Positions 8,524 through 16,063 of a stretch of DNA of 64,000 nucleotides are shown one piece after another. Position 1 is the stretch's first letter; each line of letters starts with the position of its first letter. The position numbers and the translations under genes were made by a program. The notes beneath the pieces are model-generated. The model had not been told where the DNA came from. It saw nothing but the letters and a program-made list of their open reading frames with translations, and ran no database searches. This DNA is from Variovorax sp. OAS795 (GTDB lineage Bacteria > Pseudomonadota > Gammaproteobacteria > Burkholderiales > Burkholderiaceae_C), in NCBI RefSeq assembly GCF_040546685.1, contig NZ_JBEPOH010000002.1:186001-250000 (forward strand). Reading direction: 5' to 3'.

Positions 8524-9213
8524 TCAGGCGGCGGCGCTGGAAGCCGGGGTGCGGGAAGCGCTGCCGTCGAGGTGCTGCAGCACGTTCATCGCCGAGTTGG
8601 CCGCATGGCCGTGCATGGCAGCGGCGGCGGCCCCACCGTCGTGCGCCAGCAGGGCGGCAACGAGGGATTCATGCTCGACATGGGAATGCTGCAGACGGTT
8701 CTCCGTCGTGAAGAAGCCTTGCGAGCGAAAGGGCGCGAGGCGCTGCCGCAGGCTCAGTGCGAGGTCTTGCAGCGTCTTGTTGCGGGCGCCGGCGTAGATC
8801 AGCGCGTGGAATTCCTCGTTCAGCGCGGCGTACGCTTTTGCGTCGCCCTCGGCGGCGGCGCGCCCGGCCTGCTGATGAACGAACTCGATGCGCTTGAGTT
8901 CCGACGGCGCGGCACGCAGCGCGCACAGCTTGGCGCAGAGGGCTTCCAGTTCGCCGGAGGCTTCGAAGAGGCCGTCGAGGTCGGCAGGCGCCATCGTCGC
9001 CACCGAGAAGCCACGGCGCGGCAGGTGCTCGATCAACCGGGTCGAGGCCAGCTGGCGCAGCGCATCGCGCACCGGGCTGCGCGAGACACCGAAACGCGTG
9101 GCGATCGTCTGTTCGTCCAGGCGCTCGCCGGGCTGGAAACGGCGCAGCACGATTTCTTCGGCCAAACGGTCCGAGATAGTCTGGGACAGCGTTTTTCCAG
9201 GCTCGTTTTCCAT
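8524..9213 (-). CDS. GntR family transcriptional regulator (FCD/FadR subfamily)
   Basis: This 229-residue regulator has an N-terminal winged helix (LAEEIVLRRFQPGERLDEQTIATRFGVSRSPVRDALRQL, residues ~18-55) and a C-terminal all-helical FCD ligand domain, with Asp/His metal-ligand candidates in LNEEFHALIY and HSHVEHESLVAAL. FCD regulators usually repress catabolic operons and release DNA on binding a carboxylate metabolite. It is divergent from the toxin-antitoxin locus and reads in the same direction as the 1223-8302 operon, the presumed target. Palindromes upstream of it suggest autoregulation. Confidence 0.93.
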   Translation of the reverse strand: MENEPGKTLSQTISDRLAEEIVLRRFQPGERLDEQTIATRFGVSRSPVRDALRQLASTRLIEHLPRRGFSVATMAPADLDGLFEASGELEALCAKLCALRAAPSELKRIEFVHQQAGRAAAEGDAKAYAALNEEFHALIYAGARNKTLQDLALSLRQRLAPFRSQGFFTTENRLQHSHVEHESLVAALLAHDGGAAAAAMHGHAANSAMNVLQHLDGSASRTPASSAAA

Positions 9214-9257
9214 GGTGTGCTCTTAGGAGGCGCGCGCAGTGCGTGTGGCGCGACATA

Positions 9258-9288
9258 TTGTCGACAAAATTAAATTGTCGCATGCAAT
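9258..9288. promoter_or_regulatory. Candidate GntR operator palindromes
   Basis: Two inverted repeats lie 45-75 bases upstream of the GntR start: a perfect 10-base palindrome TTGTCGACAA (9258-9267) and an imperfect ATTG...CAAT element (9274-9288). FCD-type GntR proteins typically bind short TTG-rich dyads of this size, so autorepression is plausible. Confidence 0.45.
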
Positions 9289-9352
9289 TAGGCGGACGCG
9301 TTCGAAGCAGGTGCCATAGGACAGGACTGCCTCTGCATCCGACACCCGTCAG

Positions 9353-9385
9353 TTGCGAATATTGCGTTTGGTGCGTATATTTCGC
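9353..9385 (+). promoter_or_regulatory. Promoter and operator of the PIN toxin-antitoxin locus
   Basis: TTGCGA (9353-9358) and TATATT (9376-9381) are separated by 17 bases and form a good sigma-70 promoter. An inverted repeat, GCGAATAT (9355-9362) with ATATTTCGC (9377-9385), overlaps both boxes, as expected for autorepression by an antitoxin. A further dyad GGCGT-N7-ACGCC (9390-9406) follows. AAAGGA at 9415-9420 serves as ribosome-binding site. Confidence 0.5.
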
Positions 9386-9426
9386 TTGAGGCGTCGGCGC
9401 AACGCCGGCTATTCAAAGGACCCAGA

Positions 9427-9891
9427 ATGACCCAGATACTCGACCCCGCCAGCGAATTGGAAGCGGAAATGGCCGGCGCAGCGACGGCGTGCCTGGTTGC
9501 GGCTCTGGACCACTCCAAGGCGAAAGCCGTCAAGGTGACCATCGAAGTGGAGGGGGACGGCAAGGGCGAGGCCCCGGTGCTGCTCCTGCCTCCACGTGCC
9601 CTGCGCTTCTTTGCGGACGTTCTGCGCCAAATGGCCAAGCGCGAGCCCATGATGCTCGTCCCTCAGAAGCTGGAGCTCACGACGCAGCAAGCTGCGGCAC
9701 TTTTGAATGTGTCGCGTCCCTTCGTGATCAAGGAGATCGAGGCTGGTCGGCTGAAGTGCCGGCTGATCAACCGGCACCGCCGCATCGAGTTCGAAGAGCT
9801 CATGCGCTACAAGGACGAGCAGAAGCAGCGATCGGCCGGCGCCCTCAGACGATTGAACGACCTCTCCCAGGAGATGGGCGAGGAGCTGTGA
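9427..9891 (+). CDS. HTH (excisionase-type) antitoxin
   Basis: This 154-residue protein has a C-terminal MerR/excisionase-type helix-turn-helix (LTTQQAAALLNVSRPFVIKEIEAGRL, about residues 80-105, followed by a wing, NRHRRIEF). The N-terminal ~75 residues form a separate small domain. It is followed with no gap by a PIN-domain gene, the usual order of antitoxin then toxin. It would bind and neutralise the nuclease and repress the shared promoter. AAAGGA lies 6 bases before the ATG. Confidence 0.85.
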   Translation: MTQILDPASELEAEMAGAATACLVAALDHSKAKAVKVTIEVEGDGKGEAPVLLLPPRALRFFADVLRQMAKREPMMLVPQKLELTTQQAAALLNVSRPFVIKEIEAGRLKCRLINRHRRIEFEELMRYKDEQKQRSAGALRRLNDLSQEMGEEL

Positions 9892-10467
9892 GTGGCGGGA
9901 AGCGCCCAGTACACGGCAGTGCTAGACGCCAACGTCCTGTATCCGGCGTTGCTGCGCGATGTGCTTCTCAGCCTGGCCGACGCGGATCTCTATAGCGCGA
10001 AGTGGTCCGTCCACATCCGCGACGAGTGGACGCGCAGCTTGTTGCGGGACCGGCCCGACATGGGGGCCCAGATCGCCGCAGCCGCGCAAGCCATGGAGGA
10101 CGCAATTCCGGACTGCCTGGTCTCAGGCTACGAACACTTGATCGAGGGCTTGAAGCTGCCGGACCCGGACGACCGCCATGTGCTGGCGGCTGCGATCACC
10201 GGGCATGCGGACGCGATCGTGACGTGGAACGAGAAGGACTTTCCCAGGGAAGTGCTGGACCCGTTCGGCATCGAGGTGCAGACCCCCGACGAATTCGTCC
10301 TCAACCAGTTGATGCTGGAGAAGCTGACCGCGCTCGCGGCCCTCAAGCGCATGCGCGAGCGCTGGGCACGGCCCCAGTACGACGCGCCAGCGTTGGTTGC
10401 CTTACTCGAAAAGCGTGGGTTGCCCCAGACGGCGGCGCACCTGCGCGATGTCGTGGCACTCATCTAG
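9892..10467 (+). CDS. PIN-domain ribonuclease toxin
   Basis: This 191-residue PIN-domain protein has the acidic metal-binding residues in place: AVLDANVLYP (first Asp), RDEWTRSLL (Glu), LPDPDDRHVLAAA (Asp pair) and TWNEKDFP (fourth acidic site). VapC-like PIN toxins cut RNA, often tRNA or rRNA, but this one is longer than VapC because of a ~50-residue helical C-terminus. The start is a GTG directly after the antitoxin TGA (9889-9891), so expression depends on the upstream gene. Confidence 0.85.
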   Translation: MAGSAQYTAVLDANVLYPALLRDVLLSLADADLYSAKWSVHIRDEWTRSLLRDRPDMGAQIAAAAQAMEDAIPDCLVSGYEHLIEGLKLPDPDDRHVLAAAITGHADAIVTWNEKDFPREVLDPFGIEVQTPDEFVLNQLMLEKLTALAALKRMRERWARPQYDAPALVALLEKRGLPQTAAHLRDVVALI

Positions 10468-10573
10468 CTCGCATTGATGCGTGCCGGGCGGAGAGTGGCG
10501 AGCGGCTCAAAAGTGGGAGAACCGTTTCGACGGCACTGTTGTCCGGGGTGCGATGCCGTGACTGCCGTTGCTT

Positions 10574-11008
10574 TCACGGATGCTCCCGCGCCTTGACGTT
10601 TCTCGCCGAGATCAATGCGCTAACGAGGTCACGCACAAGGCGTGACTTCGGCACACCGGGCCGAAAGATGAGCAGGCTTTTGAAGTTCACGGTCGCCGAG
10701 AACGGCCAGAACACGACGCCGCGCAAAGCGTAGCCGTCGATCGCATAGGGGTTGACCAAGCCCACCCCGATGCCTTCCATCGCGAGCGCGCAGACAGTCG
10801 CGGAATTCGGCGTTTCCACCACGATCACCGAGCGCACGCCTGCTGCGCGCAGGACGTCGTCAACCTGGCGGCGGACTGTGTCCTTTGGCGCCAATGCAAT
10901 CAAGCGTTCACCGTCCAGGTTCTGGGGGCGGATCACTTTTCTAGCAACAGCACGACGGCCGGCGCGGGCCCAGCGTCTGATGACACTCAATGTCGCCACG
11001 TCTATCAC
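10574..11008 (-). pseudogene. LysR regulator remnant (effector domain only)
   Basis: The 144-residue frame matches the C-terminal half of a LysR-type effector-binding domain (PQNLDGERLIAL; NSATVCALAMEGIGVGLVNPY; FRPGVPKSRLVRDLVSAL). The N-terminal winged helix and the first effector subdomain, about 150 residues, are absent, and upstream bases are AT-rich and non-coding. A GTG with AGGA in front could still start translation, but no DNA-binding activity would remain. Most likely it is a gene fragment left by a deletion or recombination event. Confidence 0.75.
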
Positions 11009-11140
11009 TCCTAGGATCCCCTGCCTTAAAAATGAGCAGGGTAGAGTTTTACGTGGATCAGTCTTAGACGGAAATTAGTGCGTTAGCCGGGTCAATTTTC
11101 GGTTGCAATCAACAAGCGGTTCTCAATTGCGCAATCTCAG

Positions 11141-11620
11141 ATGGTCCATCGACAGCTTGCTTCACCCCTACCGACTGCTCGCGTCTTGCAGCTGCCGGCC
11201 ACGGTGACCCGTACCCAGCCGCGGCGACCCGCACCCATAGCGCGTAGTGCTTCCGCCGCCCTTGTGGGGACGCAGGTCAAGGCCCTTAGGATGGCAGCCG
11301 GCGTGTCCGCCAGGGGCTTGTTGCGGGCATCACAAATTTCGGCTTCGATGCTCTCGCGCATCGAGCGCGGCTTGGGCTCGCCTTCGGTGGAGACGCTGGA
11401 CCGCATTGCACAAGGCCTACATGTGCCAGTGTCTCGGTTCTTCGGGGATCAGGCGCACCGTGCGGACTTCTGCCATGTCCGAGCTGGCCAGGGCATGGTC
11501 GTCGACAGGGTCGGTGCGGTCGCTGACTACCGATACGAACTCCTTGGGCATTCACTCTCGGGCAACCTGTTCGTCGAACCCTATCTGGTTACGCTGCTGC
11601 CCGATGCTGCGCCCTACGTG
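11141..11620 (+). pseudogene. XRE-family regulator with truncated cupin sensor
   Basis: From the ATG at 11141 the frame encodes an XRE helix-turn-helix (VKALRMAAGVSARGLLRASQ, then SMLSRIERGLGSPSVETL) followed by the beginning of a cupin sensor domain (FCHVRAGQGMVVDRVGAVADYRYELLGH). Similarity to this family stops near base 11620, where GTCGAGTT is repeated; full-length relatives continue with the rest of the cupin for about 50 residues. The frame stays open to 12229, but that part runs antisense through the cupin gene and looks random. Bases 11621-11815 hold nothing recognisable. Confidence 0.7.
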
Positions 11621-11815
11621 TCGAGTTGTCGAGTTGTCGATGGCTCCTGCTCGAGTCTAGGCAGCGCCAGATGCGACGGAGCGAGAGCCATTTCTGGCAG
11701 AGAGGTGGTGGTTTGGGCGATGCTCCTTGTTGTCGCCTCTCGGCCATTCGGCCCCTCCGCTGAAAGCCCGCTCTCGCCGATGCGGACTCGTTTCGAGTTC
11801 GGCTATTTGAAAACG

Positions 11816-12172
11816 CTACATCGCCATAACGACGAACACCTTCCGCAAGGTCTCAAGAACGTGCCATTCGCCCGTAGTGTTCGCCGGAAAGAACAGCGTA
11901 TCCCCCGCGCGGAAGCTCAGTGGCGTTTCTCCTGTCGGTGTGAAGGTGCCGGCACCTGTAAGGATGTGCATGACCTCGGCGTTGGGCAGCTGGCGCTCGA
12001 AGCGGCCGGGTTCGCATTCCCAGATCCCGCTGCCGTTGCCGCCGGCACCCGCAAGCTCGACGTCGATGCCGCGCAGGCGGCAGGGCGGCAGGGTCAGCGG
12101 ACGGGCGGGGGTGCCCTGGTCTTGCAGGCCGCCGATGGTGGCGGACTGCTTCAGCACGGTGATGCCGCTCAT
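11816..12172 (-). CDS. Cupin-domain protein, 118 aa
   Basis: This single-domain cupin of 118 residues has HILTGAGTFTPTGETPLSFRAGDTLFFPANTTGEWHV matching both cupin motifs (metal ligands likely His of MHIL, Glu of GETP and His of EWHV). Small cupins of this type are often found beside HAD hydrolases and may be isomerases or sugar/acid-binding proteins; the substrate is unknown. It starts two bases after the stop of the HAD gene on the same strand, so the two are co-transcribed. Confidence 0.82.
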   Translation of the reverse strand: MSGITVLKQSATIGGLQDQGTPARPLTLPPCRLRGIDVELAGAGGNGSGIWECEPGRFERQLPNAEVMHILTGAGTFTPTGETPLSFRAGDTLFFPANTTGEWHVLETLRKVFVVMAM

Positions 12173-12174
12173 GG

Positions 12175-12873
12175 TCAGCGGCCCGCGTCGACGGCGTCGG
12201 CCAGTTCGGCCAGCGTGTGGAAGTGGTAGTCGGGTTCTGTGCGCTTGGACTCGATGGTGCCGCCCGATCCTTTCTGCGCATGGCGGCGCTCGATCCAGCA
12301 GGTGGCGATGCCCAGCTGTTTGGAGATGCCGATGTCGTGGTACTGGCTTTGCGCCACGTGCAGGTTGTCGGCCTGCTTGTAGCCCCATGCGCCTTCGAAG
12401 CGCCCGCGCGCATAGGCGAAGTAGCGCGCATCGGGCTTCTCGCACAGCGCGTCGTCGCAGCTCAGCAGCATGTCGAAGGGCGAGCCCAGCGTCTTGTCGA
12501 AATGGGCCAGCGCCCAGTGCTGCGCGTTGGTCATGGTGACCAGCTTGAAGCGCTTCTTCAGCCGCTTCAACGCATCGATCGAATCCGGGAACGCCGGCCA
12601 CTGCGCGACGGAATCGCGCAGGCCTTGTGCGAGCGCGTCGCTGTCCGGCAGGCCGAGCTTGGGCGCGATGGCGTGCCAGCAGCGCTCGAGGTCGTCGGGG
12701 TACCAGCCCGCGTTGCCGTCGGCGCGGGCGACACGGTAGGCGGCCAGAAAGTCGTCGTCGCTCACGTTCGCGTCGGGCACCGCCGAACGCAGATAGGCGA
12801 GCATGCCGCCTTCGAAGTCGATCAGCGTACCGACCACGTCGAAAGTGAGGACCTTGAAATCTTGCAGGGACAT
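12175..12873 (-). CDS. HAD hydrolase, haloacid dehalogenase-like
   Basis: This is a 232-residue HAD-superfamily hydrolase. Motif I is FDVVGTLID: the nucleophilic Asp is present but the second position is Val, as in L-2-haloacid dehalogenases rather than phosphatases (DxDGT). Motif II is the Thr of VTMTNA, motif III the Lys of LCEKPDARYF, and motif IV is weak (HDIGISKQLG). The absence of the second Asp favours carbon-halogen or related chemistry over phosphate hydrolysis. It forms a two-gene unit with the cupin gene. Confidence 0.85.
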   Translation of the reverse strand: MSLQDFKVLTFDVVGTLIDFEGGMLAYLRSAVPDANVSDDDFLAAYRVARADGNAGWYPDDLERCWHAIAPKLGLPDSDALAQGLRDSVAQWPAFPDSIDALKRLKKRFKLVTMTNAQHWALAHFDKTLGSPFDMLLSCDDALCEKPDARYFAYARGRFEGAWGYKQADNLHVAQSQYHDIGISKQLGIATCWIERRHAQKGSGGTIESKRTEPDYHFHTLAELADAVDAGR

Positions 12874-13052
12874 ACGAGAGAAGCTCCAGTGAGGCAGGGA
12901 AAAGGCATCGCAGCGGCAACAGACGAAGCTGTCTGTCCGCTACGAGCATAGGAGCCTCGCCGGGTCTTACCGGATCGAATTGGTCCTGCGAACCAGCAGA
13001 GAATTTCGCAGTCGTGCCGATGACGGCATCTTGTTTGGCAACGGGGCTGGCG

Positions 13053-13547
13053 CTACTGCTTGCCCGCTGCCGCGTGCCGGTGCTTGCTGAGCGAGCTGGA
13101 CGCGTTCAGGCCGGCGTCCTCGTCGACGCCGACGGCGAGCCGGTCCACCAGCTCACCGCCGAGCCAGGCCGTGACCAGCGCAATGGCAGCGCCCAGGAAG
13201 GCCCAGACCATCTGGCGTGGCTCCGGAGCGTAAGCCGTGTCACGCAGAAAAAAGCTCAGGGCAAACAGAAGCATCACCACCACGTTGCCGGCGCCATGGA
13301 TCGCGCCGATGCGCTTGGCGCGCGTGCCTGCGGGAATGCTCAGCCAGTCGATGGTGCCGAAGGGCGCGGCCAGCAGGCCACCGACCAGGCCCGCCGCAAT
13401 CATCCAGTACGACACGGCCGCCATGACCTGGCTCCTGCCGGCCAGATAGATCAGGTCGAAGACCACGGCCGTGGCCAGCAGACCCAGCGGAAAAACCACC
13501 AGCATCTGGTGCACGGAATGGCCGAGGAAACGAGCTTTTGCATGCAT
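13053..13547 (-). CDS. DUF2231 integral membrane protein
   Basis: This 164-residue protein has four predicted membrane segments and matches DUF2231 (GHSVHQMLVVFPLGLLATAVVFDLIYL at the start; IDWLSIPAGTRAKRIGAIHGAGN in the middle). Conserved His residues in the first helix and after helix three suggest heme or metal contact in this family, but no function is established. The start at 13547 begins the conserved N-terminus. It is divergent from the copper cluster, and homologs are often near metal or redox genes. Confidence 0.83.
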   Translation of the reverse strand: MHAKARFLGHSVHQMLVVFPLGLLATAVVFDLIYLAGRSQVMAAVSYWMIAAGLVGGLLAAPFGTIDWLSIPAGTRAKRIGAIHGAGNVVVMLLFALSFFLRDTAYAPEPRQMVWAFLGAAIALVTAWLGGELVDRLAVGVDEDAGLNASSSLSKHRHAAAGKQ

Positions 13548-13727
13548 GGGATCACCTCCATTGGCTGCTTGTGGAACCGAAATCTGAGGCGCAACGAGCC
13601 GTAACCGGCGCGGGCGTCGGCCGCCTGTAAGGGTCGGCAGTTTCCTACCGGAGCGGTGCACGCTCGACGTGGCGCATGGATACACCTGCGGCATCGACGG
13701 GCGCGCCGCGTTGCCTACAATCTGCCG

Positions 13728-14159
13728 ATGCGCCAGGTTCGTCTTTTCGTGTTGTGGATCGTCATGTTTGCCGTGCCTTTCCAGGCCTTCGCGGCAACGG
13801 CGATGGAGTTTTGCGCACCGGGGCATGGCGGTGCGATGGTGGCGGCGAGGGCAGGCGGCGAAGCTGCCCAACCAGCGGCGCATGCGAACGGGCATGCGGA
13901 TCATCACCACCCCGACGCAGCGGCCCCGCACGATGCAAAGACGCCCACGCCGGGCAGCGCCGACATCGCACCAACCGCCCATGCGGAGCCCGACACGATG
14001 CACAAGTGCAGTGCGTGCGCCGCGTGCCACGCCACGGCGCTGATCAGCATGCTGGAACTCGCCGTGTTCCAGGGCCTTCCTGGCGCCGACCTGGTCGCGC
14101 CCCCCGACGCGGTGGCCACGGTCGTACCGCGCCTTCTCGACAAACCTCCTCGCGCCTGA
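13728..14159 (+). CDS. Secreted His-rich protein of the copper cluster
   Basis: This 143-residue protein has a signal peptide (MRQVRLFVLWIVMFAVPFQA, cleavage near FAA). The mature chain is rich in His (HANGHADHHHPD) and contains a cluster of Cys (CSACAACH), consistent with periplasmic metal binding. The start at 13728 gives a clean signal peptide. No family with known function is recognised, though DUF2946-like small copper-locus proteins have this style. It is first in the 13728-17886 block, so copper sequestration or sensing is likely. Confidence 0.7.
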   Translation: MRQVRLFVLWIVMFAVPFQAFAATAMEFCAPGHGGAMVAARAGGEAAQPAAHANGHADHHHPDAAAPHDAKTPTPGSADIAPTAHAEPDTMHKCSACAACHATALISMLELAVFQGLPGADLVAPPDAVATVVPRLLDKPPRA

Positions 14160-14283
14160 AGTGTTCGTGCGCCTGCGTGCGGCCGGGCCACGGGCCGCGC
14201 GCCAGCGCGCATGCATCGCCTGCGTCATGCCTTGCCCACGGGCGGCTTCTTGACGCACTCGTTCATGAACTCGCGAGGACGCC

Positions 14284-14604
14284 ATGTTCCATTCATCGCC
14301 GGCCGGTTGGCTGGCCGCACTTTCTGCTTTCGCGGCGATTGCCACATCGGCGCAACCCGCGCCCACCGTCCTGAACTACAAGTCCGCGCTGGAGGGCTAC
14401 CGGCCTTTCACCGACGACAAGCCGATTCCGTGGAAGGAGGCCAACGACACGGTCTACCGCCGCGGCGGCTGGCAGGCGTATGCCAAGGAGGCTGCTGAGG
14501 CCGCCCCGCCCGCGGCGGCCGAACCGTCCAGGGGCAGGTCAGATGCGCCCGACCCGCACCAGGGCCATGCGATGCCGATGCCGGCTCAAAAGGAAAAGCC
14601 ATGA
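14284..14604 (+). CDS. Small periplasmic protein of the copper cluster
   Basis: This 106-residue protein has a signal peptide (MFHSSPAGWLAALSAFAAIATSAQ) and a conserved-looking core (LNYKSALEGYRPFTDDKPIPWKEAND). It ends in a His/Met tail (DPHQGHAMPMP) suited to Cu(I) binding. Small proteins of this form precede TolC-like and CusF-like genes in copper loci of Burkholderiales. It overlaps the TolC-type gene by four bases (ATGA), so the two are translationally coupled. Confidence 0.75.
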   Translation: MFHSSPAGWLAALSAFAAIATSAQPAPTVLNYKSALEGYRPFTDDKPIPWKEANDTVYRRGGWQAYAKEAAEAAPPAAAEPSRGRSDAPDPHQGHAMPMPAQKEKP

Positions 14605-16025
14605 AGCGGGCGCTGCGCCTTTCGGCCGTCGCCATCGCGGCCGCCTTCCTGGCCGGCTGCGCCTCGGTGAGCATCGACGACGCCCTGCACGGCACCAACA
14701 CCCAGGCGCAGGCCTTCACCGGCGGCAAGCTCGAATTCAGCCGCACGCAAGCGCAACGCGACCGCCGTGCCGCACTGGCGCAGGAGCTGCTGTCCAGGCC
14801 GCTCTCGCAAGGCGACGCGGTGCAGCTCGCGCTCGCCAACAGCCCTGCGGTGCAGGCGCTGGTGGCGCAGGGCTGGGGCGAGATGGCCGCCGCCGACCAG
14901 GTGGGGCGGATGCCCAACCCGGTCTTCACCTTCGAGCGCGCGCGCCTCGGCAGCGAGCTGGAGATCGGGCGGCTGCTGTCCTTCGGCCTCGTCGACCTCA
15001 TTCTGCTGCCGCAGCGCCTGTCCATCTCCCGCGGCCGGTCTGAAGAGGCCCAGCTGCGGCTCACCGGCGCCGTGGTCGACCAGGTCACGCAGGTGCGCCA
15101 CGCGTGGGTGCGCGCCGTCGCCTCGCAGCAGATGCTGCAGTACGCGGGGCAGGTCAACCGCTCGGCCCAGGCCAGCGCCGAACTCGCGCGCCGCATGCAG
15201 CAGATCGGCAACTTCAGCAAGCTGCAGCGCGCACGCCAGCAAGTGTTCTACGCCGATGCGACCACGCAGCTTGCGTCGGCCCAGCATGCTGCCACGGCCG
15301 CGCGCGAGGACCTGGTGCGTGCGCTGGGCCTGGACGATGCGCAGGCCGCTCAACTGGCATTGCCCGACCGGTTGCCCGACCTGCCGAAGGCGCCGCGCGA
15401 GCCCAGTGAAGTGGCCGCCACCGCGGCCGAGCAGCGCCTTGACGTGCAGCTTGCGCGCGCGCAGCTCGACGCAGCGGGCAAGTCGCAGGGCCTCAACCTG
15501 CTGTCGACCTTCATCGACGTGGAGGTGGGCGGCCGGCGCGACACGGTGTTGGACAACGCCGAAGGCACGAAGGGCACGCGCCGCGGCTACGAACTGGACA
15601 TCCGGCTGCCGCTGTTCGACTGGGGCTCGGCGCGGCGCGACGCGCTGAACGCGCAGTCGCTCGCGGCGGCCAACCGCTACGACGCCGCGGTGCGCAGTGC
15701 CTCGTCGCAGCTGCGCGAAGGCTACTCGGCCTACCGCACGGCCTACGACATCGCGCGGCACTACCGCGACGAGATCGTGCCGCTGCGCCAGGCCATGGCC
15801 GACGAGAACCTGCTTCGCTACAACGGCATGCTGATCGGCGTCTTCGAGCTGCTGGCCGAGGCGCGCGACCAGGTCGCGAGCGTGAGCAACGCGATCAATG
15901 CCCAGCAGCAGTTCTGGCTGGCCGATGCCGCGCTCGCGGCCTCGGTCATCGGCAAGCCCACGTCCATGCGTACGTTGGCAACCAGCGCTGCAGGCGAGGG
16001 CGCCTCCGCCGGCGCGGCCCACTGA
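14601..16025 (+). CDS. TolC-family outer-membrane efflux lipoprotein
   Basis: This 474-residue TolC/OEP protein has a lipoprotein signal (LAGCAS, lipid-modified Cys at about residue 20), unlike E. coli TolC. It has the two repeated alpha-helical hairpin segments of outer-membrane efflux channels (ELLSRPLSQGDAVQLALANSP; GYELDIRLPLFDWGSARRDAL). It would form the outer-membrane duct for copper or a periplasmic complex. No RND pump or membrane-fusion gene lies next to it, so its inner-membrane partner must be encoded elsewhere. Confidence 0.9.
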   Translation: MKRALRLSAVAIAAAFLAGCASVSIDDALHGTNTQAQAFTGGKLEFSRTQAQRDRRAALAQELLSRPLSQGDAVQLALANSPAVQALVAQGWGEMAAADQVGRMPNPVFTFERARLGSELEIGRLLSFGLVDLILLPQRLSISRGRSEEAQLRLTGAVVDQVTQVRHAWVRAVASQQMLQYAGQVNRSAQASAELARRMQQIGNFSKLQRARQQVFYADATTQLASAQHAATAAREDLVRALGLDDAQAAQLALPDRLPDLPKAPREPSEVAATAAEQRLDVQLARAQLDAAGKSQGLNLLSTFIDVEVGGRRDTVLDNAEGTKGTRRGYELDIRLPLFDWGSARRDALNAQSLAAANRYDAAVRSASSQLREGYSAYRTAYDIARHYRDEIVPLRQAMADENLLRYNGMLIGVFELLAEARDQVASVSNAINAQQQFWLADAALAASVIGKPTSMRTLATSAAGEGASAGAAH

Positions 16026-16063
16026 GTGCGCCGCAGTCCCACCCAACAAACATTCGAAACGAC

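Noticed and set aside
12912..12941. Stem AGCGG-ACAGAC / GTCTGT-CCGCT near the HAD gene start
   Set aside because: Imperfect with a bulge and no U-run; it lies upstream of the minus-strand gene start, so it is not its terminator, and operator status has no support.
13064..13083. Sigma-54-like TGGCGC...TTGC near 13070
   Set aside because: The GG-to-GC distance is one base too long and it lies inside the DUF2231 gene.
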